Positions 25,798 to 35,252 of a stretch of 64,000 nucleotides of DNA are shown here, piece by piece (position 1 is the stretch's first letter; each line of letters begins with the position of its first letter). The position numbers were made by a program, and so were the translations under genes. This stretch comes from Lachnospiraceae bacterium (GTDB taxonomy: Bacteria > Bacillota > Clostridia > Lachnospirales > Lachnospiraceae), in the NCBI GenBank assembly GCA_030825115.1, contig JAPJQL010000007.1:1-64000 (forward strand). Reading direction: 5' to 3'. Below the pieces are notes generated by a model that was not told the origin of the DNA, made no database searches, and saw only the letters and a program-made list of their open reading frames with translations.

Positions 25798-26988
25798 ATG
25801 GCAAGGTTTACATTACCAAGAGATTTGTATCACGGAAAAGGCTCGATTGAGGAGTTAAAGAATCTGTCCGGAAAGAAGGCGGTTGTAGTAGTAGGCGGCG
25901 GCTCCATGAAGCGATTTGGATTTTTGGATAAAGTAGTGGAGAATCTGAAGTCGGCGGGCATGGAAGTGGAGCTGTTTGAGGGCGTTGAGCCAGACCCGAG
26001 CGTGGAGACTGTCATGAAGGGCGCAGAGGTGATGCGTGAATTCGGTCCGGACTGGATCGTGGCGATCGGCGGCGGCTCTCCGATTGATGCGGCAAAGGCG
26101 ATGTGGGCATTTTACGAGTACCCGGACACCACATTTGAGGACCTTTGCATTCCGTTCAACTTCCCGACCCTGCGGACAAAAGCGAGATTCTGTGCGATTC
26201 CGTCCACATCCGGGACAGCTACGGAGGTAACGGCATTCAGTGTCATTACAGACTATGAAAAGGGCATTAAATATCCTCTGGCAGATTTCAACATCACGCC
26301 GGATGTGGCGATCGTAGACCCTGATCTGGCAGAAACAATGCCAAAAAAACTGACGGCCCATACCGGTATGGATGCGATGACCCACGCAATCGAGGCGTAT
26401 GTATCCACTCTGCACTGTGATTATACAGACCCGCTGGCTCTGCATGCGATTAAGATGATCCACAACGATCTGATTGCTTCCTACCAGGGCGATATGGAGG
26501 CACGTGACCGGATGCACAATGCACAGTGTCTGGCAGGCATGGCATTTTCCAATGCGCTGCTGGGAATCGTCCATTCCATGGCACATAAGACAGGGGCGGC
26601 ATATACAGGAGGGCATATTGTACATGGCTGTGCCAACGCGATGTACCTTCCGAAAGTAATTAAATTCAATGCAAAAGCTCCAGAGGCAGCAGAACGCTAT
26701 GCAGATATCGCAAGATTCATCAATCTGAAAGGAGAGACCACAGAAGAGCTCGTGGATGCTCTGATCGACGAGATCCGTTCCATGAACGCCAAACTGGACA
26801 TCCCGACCTGCATCAAGGATTATGAAGGCGGTATCATCGACGAAAATGAATTTAACGAAAAGCTGGCAAAAGTAGCTGAACTTGCAGTCGGCGACGCCTG
26901 CACCGGCTCAAATCCCAGAGCGATCACCCCGTCTGAGATGGAAAAACTGCTGACCTGTTGCTATTATGACACAGAAGTTGACTTTTGA
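25798..26988 (+). CDS. Iron-containing alcohol dehydrogenase
   Basis: A 396-residue group III (Fe) alcohol dehydrogenase. The NAD(P)-binding region has GGGSPIDAAKAM and STSGTATEVTAFSVI. Metal-ligand positions of the family are present in the DAMTHAIEAYVS helix and in GIVHSMAHKTGA and GGHIVHGCANA. ATG 25798 follows AAAGGAGG. Relatives are butanol, 1,3-propanediol or lactaldehyde-type dehydrogenases; substrate cannot be assigned. It is a single-gene unit between the palindromic promoter and a strong terminator. Regulation by NADH/NAD ratio is suggested by the Rex-like palindrome. Confidence 0.93.
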   Translation: MARFTLPRDLYHGKGSIEELKNLSGKKAVVVVGGGSMKRFGFLDKVVENLKSAGMEVELFEGVEPDPSVETVMKGAEVMREFGPDWIVAIGGGSPIDAAKAMWAFYEYPDTTFEDLCIPFNFPTLRTKARFCAIPSTSGTATEVTAFSVITDYEKGIKYPLADFNITPDVAIVDPDLAETMPKKLTAHTGMDAMTHAIEAYVSTLHCDYTDPLALHAIKMIHNDLIASYQGDMEARDRMHNAQCLAGMAFSNALLGIVHSMAHKTGAAYTGGHIVHGCANAMYLPKVIKFNAKAPEAAERYADIARFINLKGETTEELVDALIDEIRSMNAKLDIPTCIKDYEGGIIDENEFNEKLAKVAELAVGDACTGSNPRAITPSEMEKLLTCCYYDTEVDF

Positions 26989-27019
26989 TAACAAAAGATA
27001 GAACGAATATCCTTTAAAG

Positions 27020-27075
27020 TATGCCCCCTTATAAACGGCTGGTTCCGGCTGTCTGTAAGGGGGCGTATTTTATTT
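27020..27075 (+). terminator. Terminator of adh
   Basis: A 12-pair stem, TATGCCCCCTTA (27020-27031) with TAAGGGGGCGTA (27056-27067; one G-T pair), around a 24-base loop, followed by TTTTATTT. Strong rho-independent terminator. Confidence 0.85.
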
Positions 27076-27144
27076 ACATCTTAGCTCAGCGCTCACCTCT
27101 TTCTTTCCAAACATTTTACTCCCACCCCACTCCTGATTTTACAA

Positions 27145-27172
27145 TTGTTCTATATGATAACACATGTAAAAT
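27145..27172 (+). promoter_or_regulatory. Probable promoter of the first ABC operon
   Basis: TTGTTC (27145-27150), 16 bases, TAAAAT (27167-27172), 22 bases before the ATG of the binding protein. It lies directly downstream of the adh terminator, so a promoter is needed here. Confidence 0.45.
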
Positions 27173-27193
27173 ATAAATACCGAGGAGAGTCAT

Positions 27194-28291
27194 ATGAAAA
27201 AGAGAATGATTGGTGCGGCGTTTGCTGCATTGGCGGCGGCAGGAATGCTGAGTGGATGCAGTCAGAAAACAGCGGCGGAAGCTGTCGATTTAAACAGCCT
27301 GACTTTGGAGCAGATCGTGGCGGAAGCCAAAAAAGAAGGACGGGTGGATTCTGTGGGAATGCCGGATACCTGGGCGAACTGGGGAGAAACCTGGCAGGGA
27401 ATCAAGGATACGTACGGTCTGGAACATACCGACACCGATATGTCATCTGCGGAAGAGATTGCACTGTTTGAAGCAGAAAAGAATAAAGCGACCAAGGAAA
27501 TCGGAGATGTGGGACAGGCATTTGGTCCGGTGGCGGTTGATGCAGGCGTGACAATGAAATATAAGACCAGCTACTGGGATTCGATACCGGACTGGGCAAA
27601 AGATGATGACGGAGACTGGATCATTGCGTATTATGGCACGATGACGATGCTGACCAATAAAAAGCTGGTTCCCGAGGCGCCGAAATCCTTTGCGGATTTG
27701 CTGGAAGGGGATTACATGGTAGCGGTCGGGGACGTGGCAAAGGCGACACAGGCACAGTATGCGGTGCTGGCGGCAGCGATCGCTATGGGCGGTGATGAGT
27801 CCGACATCCAGCCGGGGATCGATTATTTCCGGCAGATTGCAGAGCAGGGCAGGCTGGATCTTGGCGAGTTCTCGATGGCGCGGATTGAAAAAGGCGAGGT
27901 AGGCGTGGCATTCCTCTGGGATTACAATGCGCTTGGATATCGTGACCAGTTTATTGAGAATAATCCTGACGCGGACTTTGAAGCGAATGTACCGTCTGAG
28001 GCTTCCATCCAGAGCGGTTACTGCACGATCCTGAATGCGTACAGCCAAAGACCTCACGCAGCGGCATTGGCAAGAGAGTATATCTTAAGTGATGCAGGTC
28101 AGATCAATCTGGCAAAAGGCTATGCAAAGCCGGTCCGTGATGTGGAGATTCCGGCCGACCTGCAGCAGAAACTGATCGATGACAGCCAGTATGCAAATGC
28201 CAGAATGGTACAAGACCAGGCTGCATGGGAAGAGACTGCCAGGACGATCGGTACAAAATGGCAGGAAGAGGTAATCGCATACGCAAAATAA
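27194..28291 (+). CDS. ABC transporter substrate-binding lipoprotein (PotD/AfuA-like)
   Basis: A 365-residue lipoprotein with lipobox LSGC (C22). The body has features of the spermidine/iron/phosphonate-type binding proteins: AKKEGRVDSVGMPDTWANWG, GDVGQAFGPVAVDAGV, IAYYGTMTMLTNKKLVPE, and SQRPHAAALAREYILSD near the end. ATG 27194 follows GAGGAGAG. It leads a four-gene importer with two permeases and an ATPase downstream. The ligand is unknown; the PHP phosphoesterase gene at the end of the cluster hints at a phosphorylated substrate. Confidence 0.87.
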   Translation: MKKRMIGAAFAALAAAGMLSGCSQKTAAEAVDLNSLTLEQIVAEAKKEGRVDSVGMPDTWANWGETWQGIKDTYGLEHTDTDMSSAEEIALFEAEKNKATKEIGDVGQAFGPVAVDAGVTMKYKTSYWDSIPDWAKDDDGDWIIAYYGTMTMLTNKKLVPEAPKSFADLLEGDYMVAVGDVAKATQAQYAVLAAAIAMGGDESDIQPGIDYFRQIAEQGRLDLGEFSMARIEKGEVGVAFLWDYNALGYRDQFIENNPDADFEANVPSEASIQSGYCTILNAYSQRPHAAALAREYILSDAGQINLAKGYAKPVRDVEIPADLQQKLIDDSQYANARMVQDQAAWEETARTIGTKWQEEVIAYAK

Positions 28292-28374
28292 ACGCGCAGA
28301 AGAACAGGGGGTCCGGCAGCGGCATGGCTGGCGGATACCCCTGTTTATCTTGAGGGAAGAGGAAGTGATATCCG

Positions 28375-29241
28375 ATGAGACAAAACAACAAAAAACGATA
28401 TCTGTTTGCCCTGCTTCCATTTCTGCTTCTGGTGGGAATGTTTGAACTGGTTCCGGTTGCAACCGTGATCGTGAAAAGCTTTCTGCCGGAGGGCGGCGGA
28501 ATCGGGTTTACGATGGAGCACTATGTCAATATTTTTACAAAAAAACTGTATCAGATGGCAATCATAAACAGCCTGGTGGTATCGATACTGTCTTCTCTGG
28601 TGGGGATCTTGGTTGCGTTTGCAGGGGCGAAAGCGGCATATACCGCCGGAGGAAGGGCAAAAAAGCTGTTTATGAGCGTTCTGAATATGGTGTCCAATTT
28701 TTCCGGTGTTCCCCTTGCCTTTGCCTATATCATCCTTTTTGGGAATGTGGGCATCATGACGATGGTTGGAAAGAGGTACGGGATCCAGGTGCTGGCGGAT
28801 TTTCCGCTCTACACCATATGGGGACTTTTGCTGATCTATGTGTATTTTCAGATTCCCCTGTCTGCATTGCTGCTGATACCGGCTTTTGATTCCATCAAAA
28901 AAGAGTGGAAGGAAGCTGTCAGCCTGCTCGGAGGGAAGGAGAGCACCTTCTGGCTGAAAGTAGGGGTCCCTGTGCTGATGCCAAGTATCCTGGGAACTTT
29001 TTCGGTGCTGTTTGCAAATGCAATCGCGGCGTATGCGACGGCATATGCGCTGCTGATGAACAACCTGTCCATCCTCCCTATTCGCATCTCGGAGCAGTTT
29101 GTGGGGGATGTGGTGCAGCGCCCGCAGTTTGGAAGCGCCCTGGCCGTTGTCCTGATGGCTCTGATGGTGCTGTCTATCTGGGTGCAGGAACGGCTGCTGC
29201 AAAGGCAGAAAGGAGGGAAGAAACGGTATGAACCAAGATAA
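28375..29241 (+). CDS. ABC transporter permease (binding-protein-dependent, first)
   Basis: A 288-residue inner-membrane permease with about six membrane segments. The ATPase-contacting EAA loop is visible as EWKEAVSLLGGKESTFWLKVGVPVLMPS (only a part is quoted by family as EAVSLLGG). ATG 28375 follows GAGGAAGTG. The gene ends 14 bases inside the next permease gene, so the two are translationally coupled and probably form a heterodimer. Confidence 0.9.
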   Translation: MRQNNKKRYLFALLPFLLLVGMFELVPVATVIVKSFLPEGGGIGFTMEHYVNIFTKKLYQMAIINSLVVSILSSLVGILVAFAGAKAAYTAGGRAKKLFMSVLNMVSNFSGVPLAFAYIILFGNVGIMTMVGKRYGIQVLADFPLYTIWGLLLIYVYFQIPLSALLLIPAFDSIKKEWKEAVSLLGGKESTFWLKVGVPVLMPSILGTFSVLFANAIAAYATAYALLMNNLSILPIRISEQFVGDVVQRPQFGSALAVVLMALMVLSIWVQERLLQRQKGGKKRYEPR

Positions 29242-30028
29242 GAGAAATACAGGCGCCAAGCTGATCATGGTCCTGATTGGATCGTATCTGCTGTTTCCGC
29301 TGGTGATCACATTTTTGTATTCTGTATTCAGCGAGTGGATGGACGTGCTTCCGGTGGGTTTTACCCTGCGGGCCTATGTCCAGATTTTTTCTGATCCCGC
29401 TTTTTGGAAGTCGATTGGAAGGACGATCCTGATATCGATCCTGCCAATCGCACTCTGTACGGTATTTGTGCTGCTGGCGATGTATGTCGTCGTGGTCTAC
29501 CATCCGGGTCTTGACCGTCTGATGAAGACCTTGTGTACGATTCCCTATGCGATTCAGGGCGTGATCCTGCCCATCTGTGTGCTGTCACTGTACGCCGGAG
29601 CGCCGGAGCCGTTTTCCAACCGGATCTTTTTGCTTGTCTCTACCTACTGTATCGTGGTTCTGCCTTATATCTACCAGGGAATCCGGAATCATTTAAACGG
29701 CGTCCATGCGCCAAGGCTGATCGAAGCGGCACAGATGCTGGGGGCAGGAAAATTTTACGCATTTTTCCATGTGGTCGTGCCTAACATCATGGGCGGCATC
29801 ACCGTATCGGCGATGCTTGCAATGGCGATTGTATTCGGCGATTTTGTTGTCATCAATACGCTTGCCGGAAACCATTATCCGACAGCACAGATGTATCTGT
29901 ATGACGTCATGAAAAAATCAGGTCAGAGGACCTGTGCAATCATCGTGATCCTGTTTATTGTGACGCTGCTCATATCAGCGTGGGTGTTTTTGCAGGACGG
30001 CAGCAGAAAAAGCAGAAAGGAAAGATAA
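29228..30028 (+). CDS. ABC transporter permease (second)
   Basis: A 266-residue permease of the PotC/FbpB type with about six membrane segments (starting LIMVLIGSYLLFPLVITFLY). The EAA loop is EAAQMLGAGKFYAFFHVVVP. It overlaps the first permease gene by 14 bases and lies three bases before the ATPase gene. ATG 29228 has AGGGAAG upstream. Partner of the 28375 product. Confidence 0.9.
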   Translation: MNQDKRNTGAKLIMVLIGSYLLFPLVITFLYSVFSEWMDVLPVGFTLRAYVQIFSDPAFWKSIGRTILISILPIALCTVFVLLAMYVVVVYHPGLDRLMKTLCTIPYAIQGVILPICVLSLYAGAPEPFSNRIFLLVSTYCIVVLPYIYQGIRNHLNGVHAPRLIEAAQMLGAGKFYAFFHVVVPNIMGGITVSAMLAMAIVFGDFVVINTLAGNHYPTAQMYLYDVMKKSGQRTCAIIVILFIVTLLISAWVFLQDGSRKSRKER

Positions 30029-30031
30029 GCG

Positions 30032-31042
30032 ATGGCGTATATTGAATTTGAACAGATTGATAAATTTTATGGTGTGAATCAGGTATTAAAGGGAGTCAGC
30101 CTGTCCATTGAAAAGGGGGACTTTGTCACGCTGCTTGGACCGTCCGGATGCGGTAAGAGCACACTGCTCCGCTGCCTTTCCGGGCTGGAAGAGATATCAG
30201 GCGGCAGGATCCTTCTGGATGGAGAGGACATTACGAACAAAGACCCGAAAGACAGGAATATCGGGATGGTATTCCAGCAGTATTCCCTCTTTCCGAATAT
30301 GACGGTGCGGGAGAATATCGCTTTTGGGCTGAAGCTGAAAAAACTGCCGGAAGCAGAAATACGCAGGCGGGTCGGGGAAGCCGTCGAGATGGTGGAACTG
30401 AACGGGAAAGAGAACCAGTATCCGGCAAACCTGTCCGGCGGGCAGCAGCAGCGTGTGGCCCTTGCGAGAAGTATCGTGATGCAGCCCAAGGTACTGCTGC
30501 TTGACGAGCCGCTGAGCGCGATTGATGCGAAGCTGAGAAAGTCCCTGCAGACAAGCATCCGGCAGATTCACAGGGAGCTGGGACTGACCTCAGTCTTCGT
30601 CACCCATGACCAGGATGAGGCGATGGTTATGTCGGACGTGATCCATCTGTTCCACAACGGGAAGATCGAGCAGTCCGGCAGCCCGATTTCCATGTACACA
30701 CAGCCGGTCAGCCGGTTTGCGGCAGGATTTATCGGTAATTATAATATTCTGACAAAACACGAGTTTTTTAAGATCACCAGGAAAAACCTGGACAATCATT
30801 CTGATATTGCAATCCGCCCGGAGACGCTGCAGATCTCCCATCTTCCGGGGCAGCAGACAGAGGATTATGAGTTTGGTGGCACCGTAGTGGACAGCATTCC
30901 GAGGGGAAATGTACTGCGCTATCAGATCGATGTGGCGGGGGTACAGCTCTATGCGGATGTTCTGTTTCGGTCAAAGGCTCTCTTTGACAAAGGGGATCCG
31001 GTGTTTTTGACAGTTTCAGACAAAAACTGTATCCGCCTGTAG
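30032..31042 (+). CDS. ABC transporter ATP-binding protein (PotA/FbpC-like)
   Basis: A 336-residue ATPase. Walker A GPSGCGKST (about residues 37-45), signature NLSGGQQQRVALARS, Walker B VLLLDEPLSAID, H-loop FVTHDQDEAM. A C-terminal TOBE-like regulatory domain (about 240-336) includes AIRPETLQI. ATG 30032 follows AAAGGAAAG. It energises the two preceding permeases; the gene order SBP-permease-permease-ATPase is complete and compact. Confidence 0.93.
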   Translation: MAYIEFEQIDKFYGVNQVLKGVSLSIEKGDFVTLLGPSGCGKSTLLRCLSGLEEISGGRILLDGEDITNKDPKDRNIGMVFQQYSLFPNMTVRENIAFGLKLKKLPEAEIRRRVGEAVEMVELNGKENQYPANLSGGQQQRVALARSIVMQPKVLLLDEPLSAIDAKLRKSLQTSIRQIHRELGLTSVFVTHDQDEAMVMSDVIHLFHNGKIEQSGSPISMYTQPVSRFAAGFIGNYNILTKHEFFKITRKNLDNHSDIAIRPETLQISHLPGQQTEDYEFGGTVVDSIPRGNVLRYQIDVAGVQLYADVLFRSKALFDKGDPVFLTVSDKNCIRL

Positions 31043-31136
31043 GCGTGAAAATCTCGTTCTTCCCGGAAGGAAGATGCAGAAAGAAACCGGGAAGAGTGGC
31101 CGGAAAGGGACAAAAAAGGAAAGGATGGAAGGAAAG

Positions 31137-32183
31137 ATGACAAGAAAAGGCTATGCAAAGAGCCGGTCAAAAAAGACGGAAGTGACAATTCCGGGTTTTT
31201 CAGAACAGGGAAACTGGTATAAAGGAAACCTCCACAGCCATACCGTCAATTCCGATGGCAAGCTGTTGCCGGTTGAGGCGGTGGCGCTATACAAACGGCA
31301 CGGGTATTCTTTCTTGTGTTTTTCCGAGCATGATCTGTATACAGATTATCGGAAAAGTTTTGACTGCGAGGATTTTATCATCCTGCCGGGGCTGGAGGCA
31401 TCCGCTGTCCTGATAGAAGGGGAGACGAGACGGAGACTAAAGGTCCACCATATCCACGGGATCCTGGGGACAAAGGAGATGCAGGAGAAGGCAGGAAATG
31501 AGGGACGGCTGTTTGCCCACATGGAACCGCTGCCCCCTATGGTATTTACGGATAACTGGGATGGGGAGGCGGTGGCGCAGAAGCTGGCGGATACCCTTGC
31601 CGGCCGAGGGTGTTTTACGACCTATAACCATCCTGTCTGGTCACGGGTCAGAGCGTCTGAATTTACCGGAGTGAAAGGGTTGTGGGCAATGGAAATCTTC
31701 AATTACAACACGGTAAATGAGAGCAATACCGGTTTTGATACGACTCACTGGGATGTGATGCTGCGGGAAGGTACGCCGATTTTTGGCTTTGCCTCCGACG
31801 ATAATCACAATGAGGGACTGTTTGACGATGCCTGCGGAGGATATGTGATGGTAAAGTCCGGGGAACTGAGCCATGAAGCCATTGTGTCCAATCTGCTGGC
31901 GGGAAATTTTTATTCCTCTACCGGACCAAAGATTTGGGATTGGGGAATCCGGGACGGGATCGCCTATGTGGAGTGCAGCCCGGTATCCCGGATCAGCTTT
32001 ATTGCGGGCGGGTATGTCAATGACGGAACGTCGATCATGAGTGCGGGAGGTGACTCCTGTGAGACTGGAAAATACCAGTTAAAAGGGCATGAAACGTATC
32101 TTCGTGTGGAGTGTACCGACCGGTATGGTCAGACAGCGTGGAGCAACCCGATTTGTCTGGGCCCCAAAAATGATATGGTTTAA
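31137..32183 (+). CDS. PHP-domain phosphoesterase-like protein
   Basis: About 348 residues, of PHP-type metal-dependent phosphoesterase sequence. Metal-ligand motifs follow the family order: NLHSHTVNSDG near the start, FSEHDLY, PGLEAS, YNHPVW and ASDDNHN. The C-terminal part is a beta-rich tail (AYVECSPVSRISFIAGGY). The start is uncertain: ATGs at 31074, 31125 and 31137 all sit in a purine-rich tract encoding basic residues, and I give the shortest. It lies between two ABC importer operons. Relatives act on phosphate mono- or diesters; a role on an imported phosphorylated compound is inferred. Confidence 0.82.
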   Translation: MTRKGYAKSRSKKTEVTIPGFSEQGNWYKGNLHSHTVNSDGKLLPVEAVALYKRHGYSFLCFSEHDLYTDYRKSFDCEDFIILPGLEASAVLIEGETRRRLKVHHIHGILGTKEMQEKAGNEGRLFAHMEPLPPMVFTDNWDGEAVAQKLADTLAGRGCFTTYNHPVWSRVRASEFTGVKGLWAMEIFNYNTVNESNTGFDTTHWDVMLREGTPIFGFASDDNHNEGLFDDACGGYVMVKSGELSHEAIVSNLLAGNFYSSTGPKIWDWGIRDGIAYVECSPVSRISFIAGGYVNDGTSIMSAGGDSCETGKYQLKGHETYLRVECTDRYGQTAWSNPICLGPKNDMV

Positions 32184-32279
32184 CTTTGATTTTACAGAAA
32201 GTTCCTTTTGCATTTAACGATAAGTTTATAGGATAGAACAGAACGAGAAAGCAAACGAAATGAGAAAAGGAATGAGAAC

Positions 32280-33401
32280 ATGGCAAATGTGTTATTATCA
32301 GAAGTTGGAAAATCATACAAAAATGGTTTCCAGGCGGTAAAGGATTTCAATTTGGAAATTCAGGACGGAGAGTTCATTATCTTCGTCGGTCCGTCCGGCT
32401 GCGGCAAATCCACAACGCTCAGGATGATAGCCGGGCTGGAGGACATCACTTCCGGGGAACTTTGGATTGATGATAAACTGGTCAATTTTGTGGAGCCGAG
32501 GGAGCGTGGGCTGTCTATGGTGTTTCAGAATTATGCCCTGTACCCTTACATGAGCGTATATGAAAACATGGCCTTTGGCCTCAGATGTGCAAAGGTGGGC
32601 AAACAGGAGATTGATACAAGGGTGAGGGAAGCGGCAAAGATGCTGGAGATCAGCCATCTTCTGGAGCGGAAGCCGAGCGCGCTGTCCGGTGGGCAGAAGC
32701 AACGGGTAGCAATCGGAAGCGTGCTGGTGAGAAGGCCCGGGCTGTTTTTGATGGATGAGCCGTTGTCCAATCTGGATGCCAAGCTTCGGACCCAGATGAG
32801 GGTCGAGCTGGCAAAAATACATAAACAGATGGGGGCAACGATCATCTATGTCACTCACGATCAGGTGGAGGCGATGACCCTTGGAACCAGGATCGTGGTG
32901 ATGAAAGAGGGCGTCATCCAGCAGGTGGCTGCGCCTAACGATTTGTACAACAACCCGGTCAATCAGTTTGTGGCGGGATTTATCGGCTCGCCGGCGATGA
33001 ACTTCCTTTCGGTCGAGACAGTGATCCGCGACGGGCAGATGATGCTGGAGTTTGACGGGAACTGTCTGACCGTGCCGCCGGTCCTGGGGCGGAGACTGAA
33101 GGATCGAGGCTATGCGGGTAAGAGACTGATCTTCGGCATCCGGCCGGAAGATCTGCACGAGGCCGGGGATATTTCCTGCCGCATGTCCATGAAAGTGGAG
33201 GTAAGGGAAAGCCTCGGTGCGGAGGTGCTTCTGCATGGGAAGACCGCCGGGGAACCGGTGTGCGCAAAACTGCCGCCGTCGGGCGGGGCGGCACAGGGGG
33301 ATACCGTGTGGCTGCACCCCGATCTGAGCCGGGCAAAGTTTTTTGACTGCGAGACAGGAGAAAATGTGCTGTATGTGGAGACGAAGCAGTTTAAAAATTA
33401 G
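32280..33401 (+). CDS. ABC transporter ATP-binding protein (UgpC/MsmK type)
   Basis: A 373-residue carbohydrate-importer ATPase. Walker A GPSGCGKST, signature ALSGGQKQRVAIGSVL, Walker B LFLMDEPLSNLD, H-loop YVTHDQVEAM, and a long C-terminal OB/TOBE regulatory domain (FGIRPEDLHEAG). ATG 32280 follows AAAAGGAATGAG. Here the ATPase gene leads the operon, followed by two permeases, a binding protein and a glycerophosphodiesterase. That order suggests a dedicated Ugp-like system rather than a shared MsmX. Confidence 0.92.
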   Translation: MANVLLSEVGKSYKNGFQAVKDFNLEIQDGEFIIFVGPSGCGKSTTLRMIAGLEDITSGELWIDDKLVNFVEPRERGLSMVFQNYALYPYMSVYENMAFGLRCAKVGKQEIDTRVREAAKMLEISHLLERKPSALSGGQKQRVAIGSVLVRRPGLFLMDEPLSNLDAKLRTQMRVELAKIHKQMGATIIYVTHDQVEAMTLGTRIVVMKEGVIQQVAAPNDLYNNPVNQFVAGFIGSPAMNFLSVETVIRDGQMMLEFDGNCLTVPPVLGRRLKDRGYAGKRLIFGIRPEDLHEAGDISCRMSMKVEVRESLGAEVLLHGKTAGEPVCAKLPPSGGAAQGDTVWLHPDLSRAKFFDCETGENVLYVETKQFKN

Positions 33402-33430
33402 CGTGTGGCTGAAAGGAGCAATGACAGATC

Positions 33431-34300
33431 ATGAAAGAAATGGTAAGAAAAAAACAGATTGGGGCATATGGCTATGTGATACCGGCGCTGCTGATCTTCT
33501 CTATATTCCTGTTTTATCCGTTTTTTAAGACGATTTACCTGAGTATGTTTAAGACGAACAAGATGGGAGAGGCGAAGCTGTTTGTGGGAGCGGGGAACTA
33601 CATCGAGCTGCTGCAGTCGGAATCTTTTTACAACAGCCTGATGGTGACTGCGGTCTTTGTCGTCATCGTAGTTGTGGGAGGCATGGCGCTGGGGCTTTTG
33701 GGTGCTGTGCTCTGCAACCGGGCCTTTCCGGGAATCCGCATTTTCAGCACGGCTTATGCGCTTCCGATGGCGATCGCATCCAGTTCGGCAGCGATGATCT
33801 TTAAGATCATGCTGCATCCATCCATTGGCATTGTCAACAAGCTGCTGGGGCTGGACATCAACTGGATCAGCGACCAGAGGTATGCCCTGGTCTGTGTGGC
33901 GGTACTGACGGCATGGCTGAACAGCGGGATCAATTTTTTGTACTTTTCGGCAGGACTTGGAAATATCGACGAGACGATCTATGAGCGGGCCTCTGTGGAC
34001 GGGGCCAATGCGGTGCAGAAGTTTTTCCGTCTGACACTTCCGGGGCTCAGTCCGATCATGTTTTATACGCTGGTGGTGAATATCATCCAGGCATTCCAGT
34101 CTTTTGGGCAGGTGAAGGTGCTGACACAGGGAGGTCCGGGAGAGTCTACCAACCTGATCGTATATTCCATTTACCGGGATGCATTTTTTAACTACCGGTT
34201 CGGAAGCGCGGCTGCACAGTCAGTCATTTTGTTTGTCATCATTATGGGATTGACGCTTCTGATGTTTCGGGCAGAAAAGAAAGGAGTCAGTTATTCATGA
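33431..34300 (+). CDS. Sugar/glycerol-phosphate ABC permease (UgpA-like)
   Basis: A 289-residue permease with about six membrane segments, starting GAYGYVIPALLIFSIFLFYP as in UgpA/MalF-type proteins. The EAA loop is ERASVDGANAVQKFFRLTLP. The ribosome site AAAGGAGC lies rather far (about 12 bases) from ATG 33431. Its stop overlaps the next start as ATGA (34297-34300). Confidence 0.92.
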   Translation: MKEMVRKKQIGAYGYVIPALLIFSIFLFYPFFKTIYLSMFKTNKMGEAKLFVGAGNYIELLQSESFYNSLMVTAVFVVIVVVGGMALGLLGAVLCNRAFPGIRIFSTAYALPMAIASSSAAMIFKIMLHPSIGIVNKLLGLDINWISDQRYALVCVAVLTAWLNSGINFLYFSAGLGNIDETIYERASVDGANAVQKFFRLTLPGLSPIMFYTLVVNIIQAFQSFGQVKVLTQGGPGESTNLIVYSIYRDAFFNYRFGSAAAQSVILFVIIMGLTLLMFRAEKKGVSYS

Positions 34301-35211
34301 ACCAGAATATTGCTATGGACCGGACCGGCGGACGGCTCGCCGGCCTGGAACTGATCGAGATGCAAAAATCGGCAAACCAGAAGGCGCTGATGAAACGCAG
34401 GGCAGAGCGGTTTTTTCTGATCGCAGCCAACCTTGTGGTGGCGGGTCTCATCCTGCTTCCGCTGTTTTATGCGGTAAGTATCGCATTTATGCCGTCCAAT
34501 GAACTGTTTACAACGGAGGTCAACCTGCTTCCGTCCAAACCTACCCTGGAAAATTTCAGGCAGGCGCTGGTGAAGGTGCCTTTAGCAAGGTTTGTGGGAA
34601 ACTCGTTTCTGGTGGCGGGATGCATCACCATCGGTCAGATCATATCCTGTTCCCTGGCGGCTTTTTCCTTTTCTTTTCTGGATTATAAAGGAAAGAATGT
34701 GCTGTTTATGATCGTGATGGCGACCATGATGATACCGGGGGAGGCGACGATCATCTCAAATTATCTGACGGTCAGCAGGCTGGGATGGCTGGATACTTAT
34801 AAAGTACTGATCATTCCGTATCTGACCTCAGCAATGGGCATTTTTCTGTTCCGTCAGTTTTATATGTCTTTTCCGATTTCGCTGTATGAATCGGCAAAGA
34901 TAGATGGATGTTCCAATATGCGTTTTATCTTTAAAATCCTGCTGCCACTGACAAAGTCGGCAATCGGCGCGATGGCGGTGTATACCTTCATCAATGCATG
35001 GAATATGTATATGTGGCCGCTGCTTGTGACCGGTTCCGCAAACCGGCGGACCGTGCAGATCGGCATCGGAATGCTGGACAGCGTGGACTCCCAGTCGGTG
35101 ACGCTGATGATCGCAGGCGTGGTTATGATCATCCTGCCATCCATCTCCATCTTCATCGCAGGGCAGAAGCAGTTGATCAGAGGGATGTTTTCAGGAGCAG
35201 TCAAAGGCTGA
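34297..35211 (+). CDS. Sugar/glycerol-phosphate ABC permease (UgpE-like)
   Basis: A 304-residue permease; it has an N-terminal cytoplasmic extension (about residues 1-40) before the first membrane segment. The EAA loop ESAKIDGCSNMRFIFKILLP and the PLVTGSANR segment match UgpE/MalG. Translation is coupled to the UgpA-like gene through a four-base overlap. Together they form the channel of the second importer. Confidence 0.92.
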   Translation: MNQNIAMDRTGGRLAGLELIEMQKSANQKALMKRRAERFFLIAANLVVAGLILLPLFYAVSIAFMPSNELFTTEVNLLPSKPTLENFRQALVKVPLARFVGNSFLVAGCITIGQIISCSLAAFSFSFLDYKGKNVLFMIVMATMMIPGEATIISNYLTVSRLGWLDTYKVLIIPYLTSAMGIFLFRQFYMSFPISLYESAKIDGCSNMRFIFKILLPLTKSAIGAMAVYTFINAWNMYMWPLLVTGSANRRTVQIGIGMLDSVDSQSVTLMIAGVVMIILPSISIFIAGQKQLIRGMFSGAVKG

Positions 35212-35252
35212 ACTGTGACATAGATATCAAAATAAATAATCGGAGGAAAGAC

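Noticed and set aside
32313..33317. Long open frame antisense to the UgpC-type ATPase gene
   Set aside because: Its composition (Gln/His/Arg/Pro-rich, no domain motif) is that of an antisense shadow of a GC-rich gene; no ribosome site and the sense protein is fully conserved.
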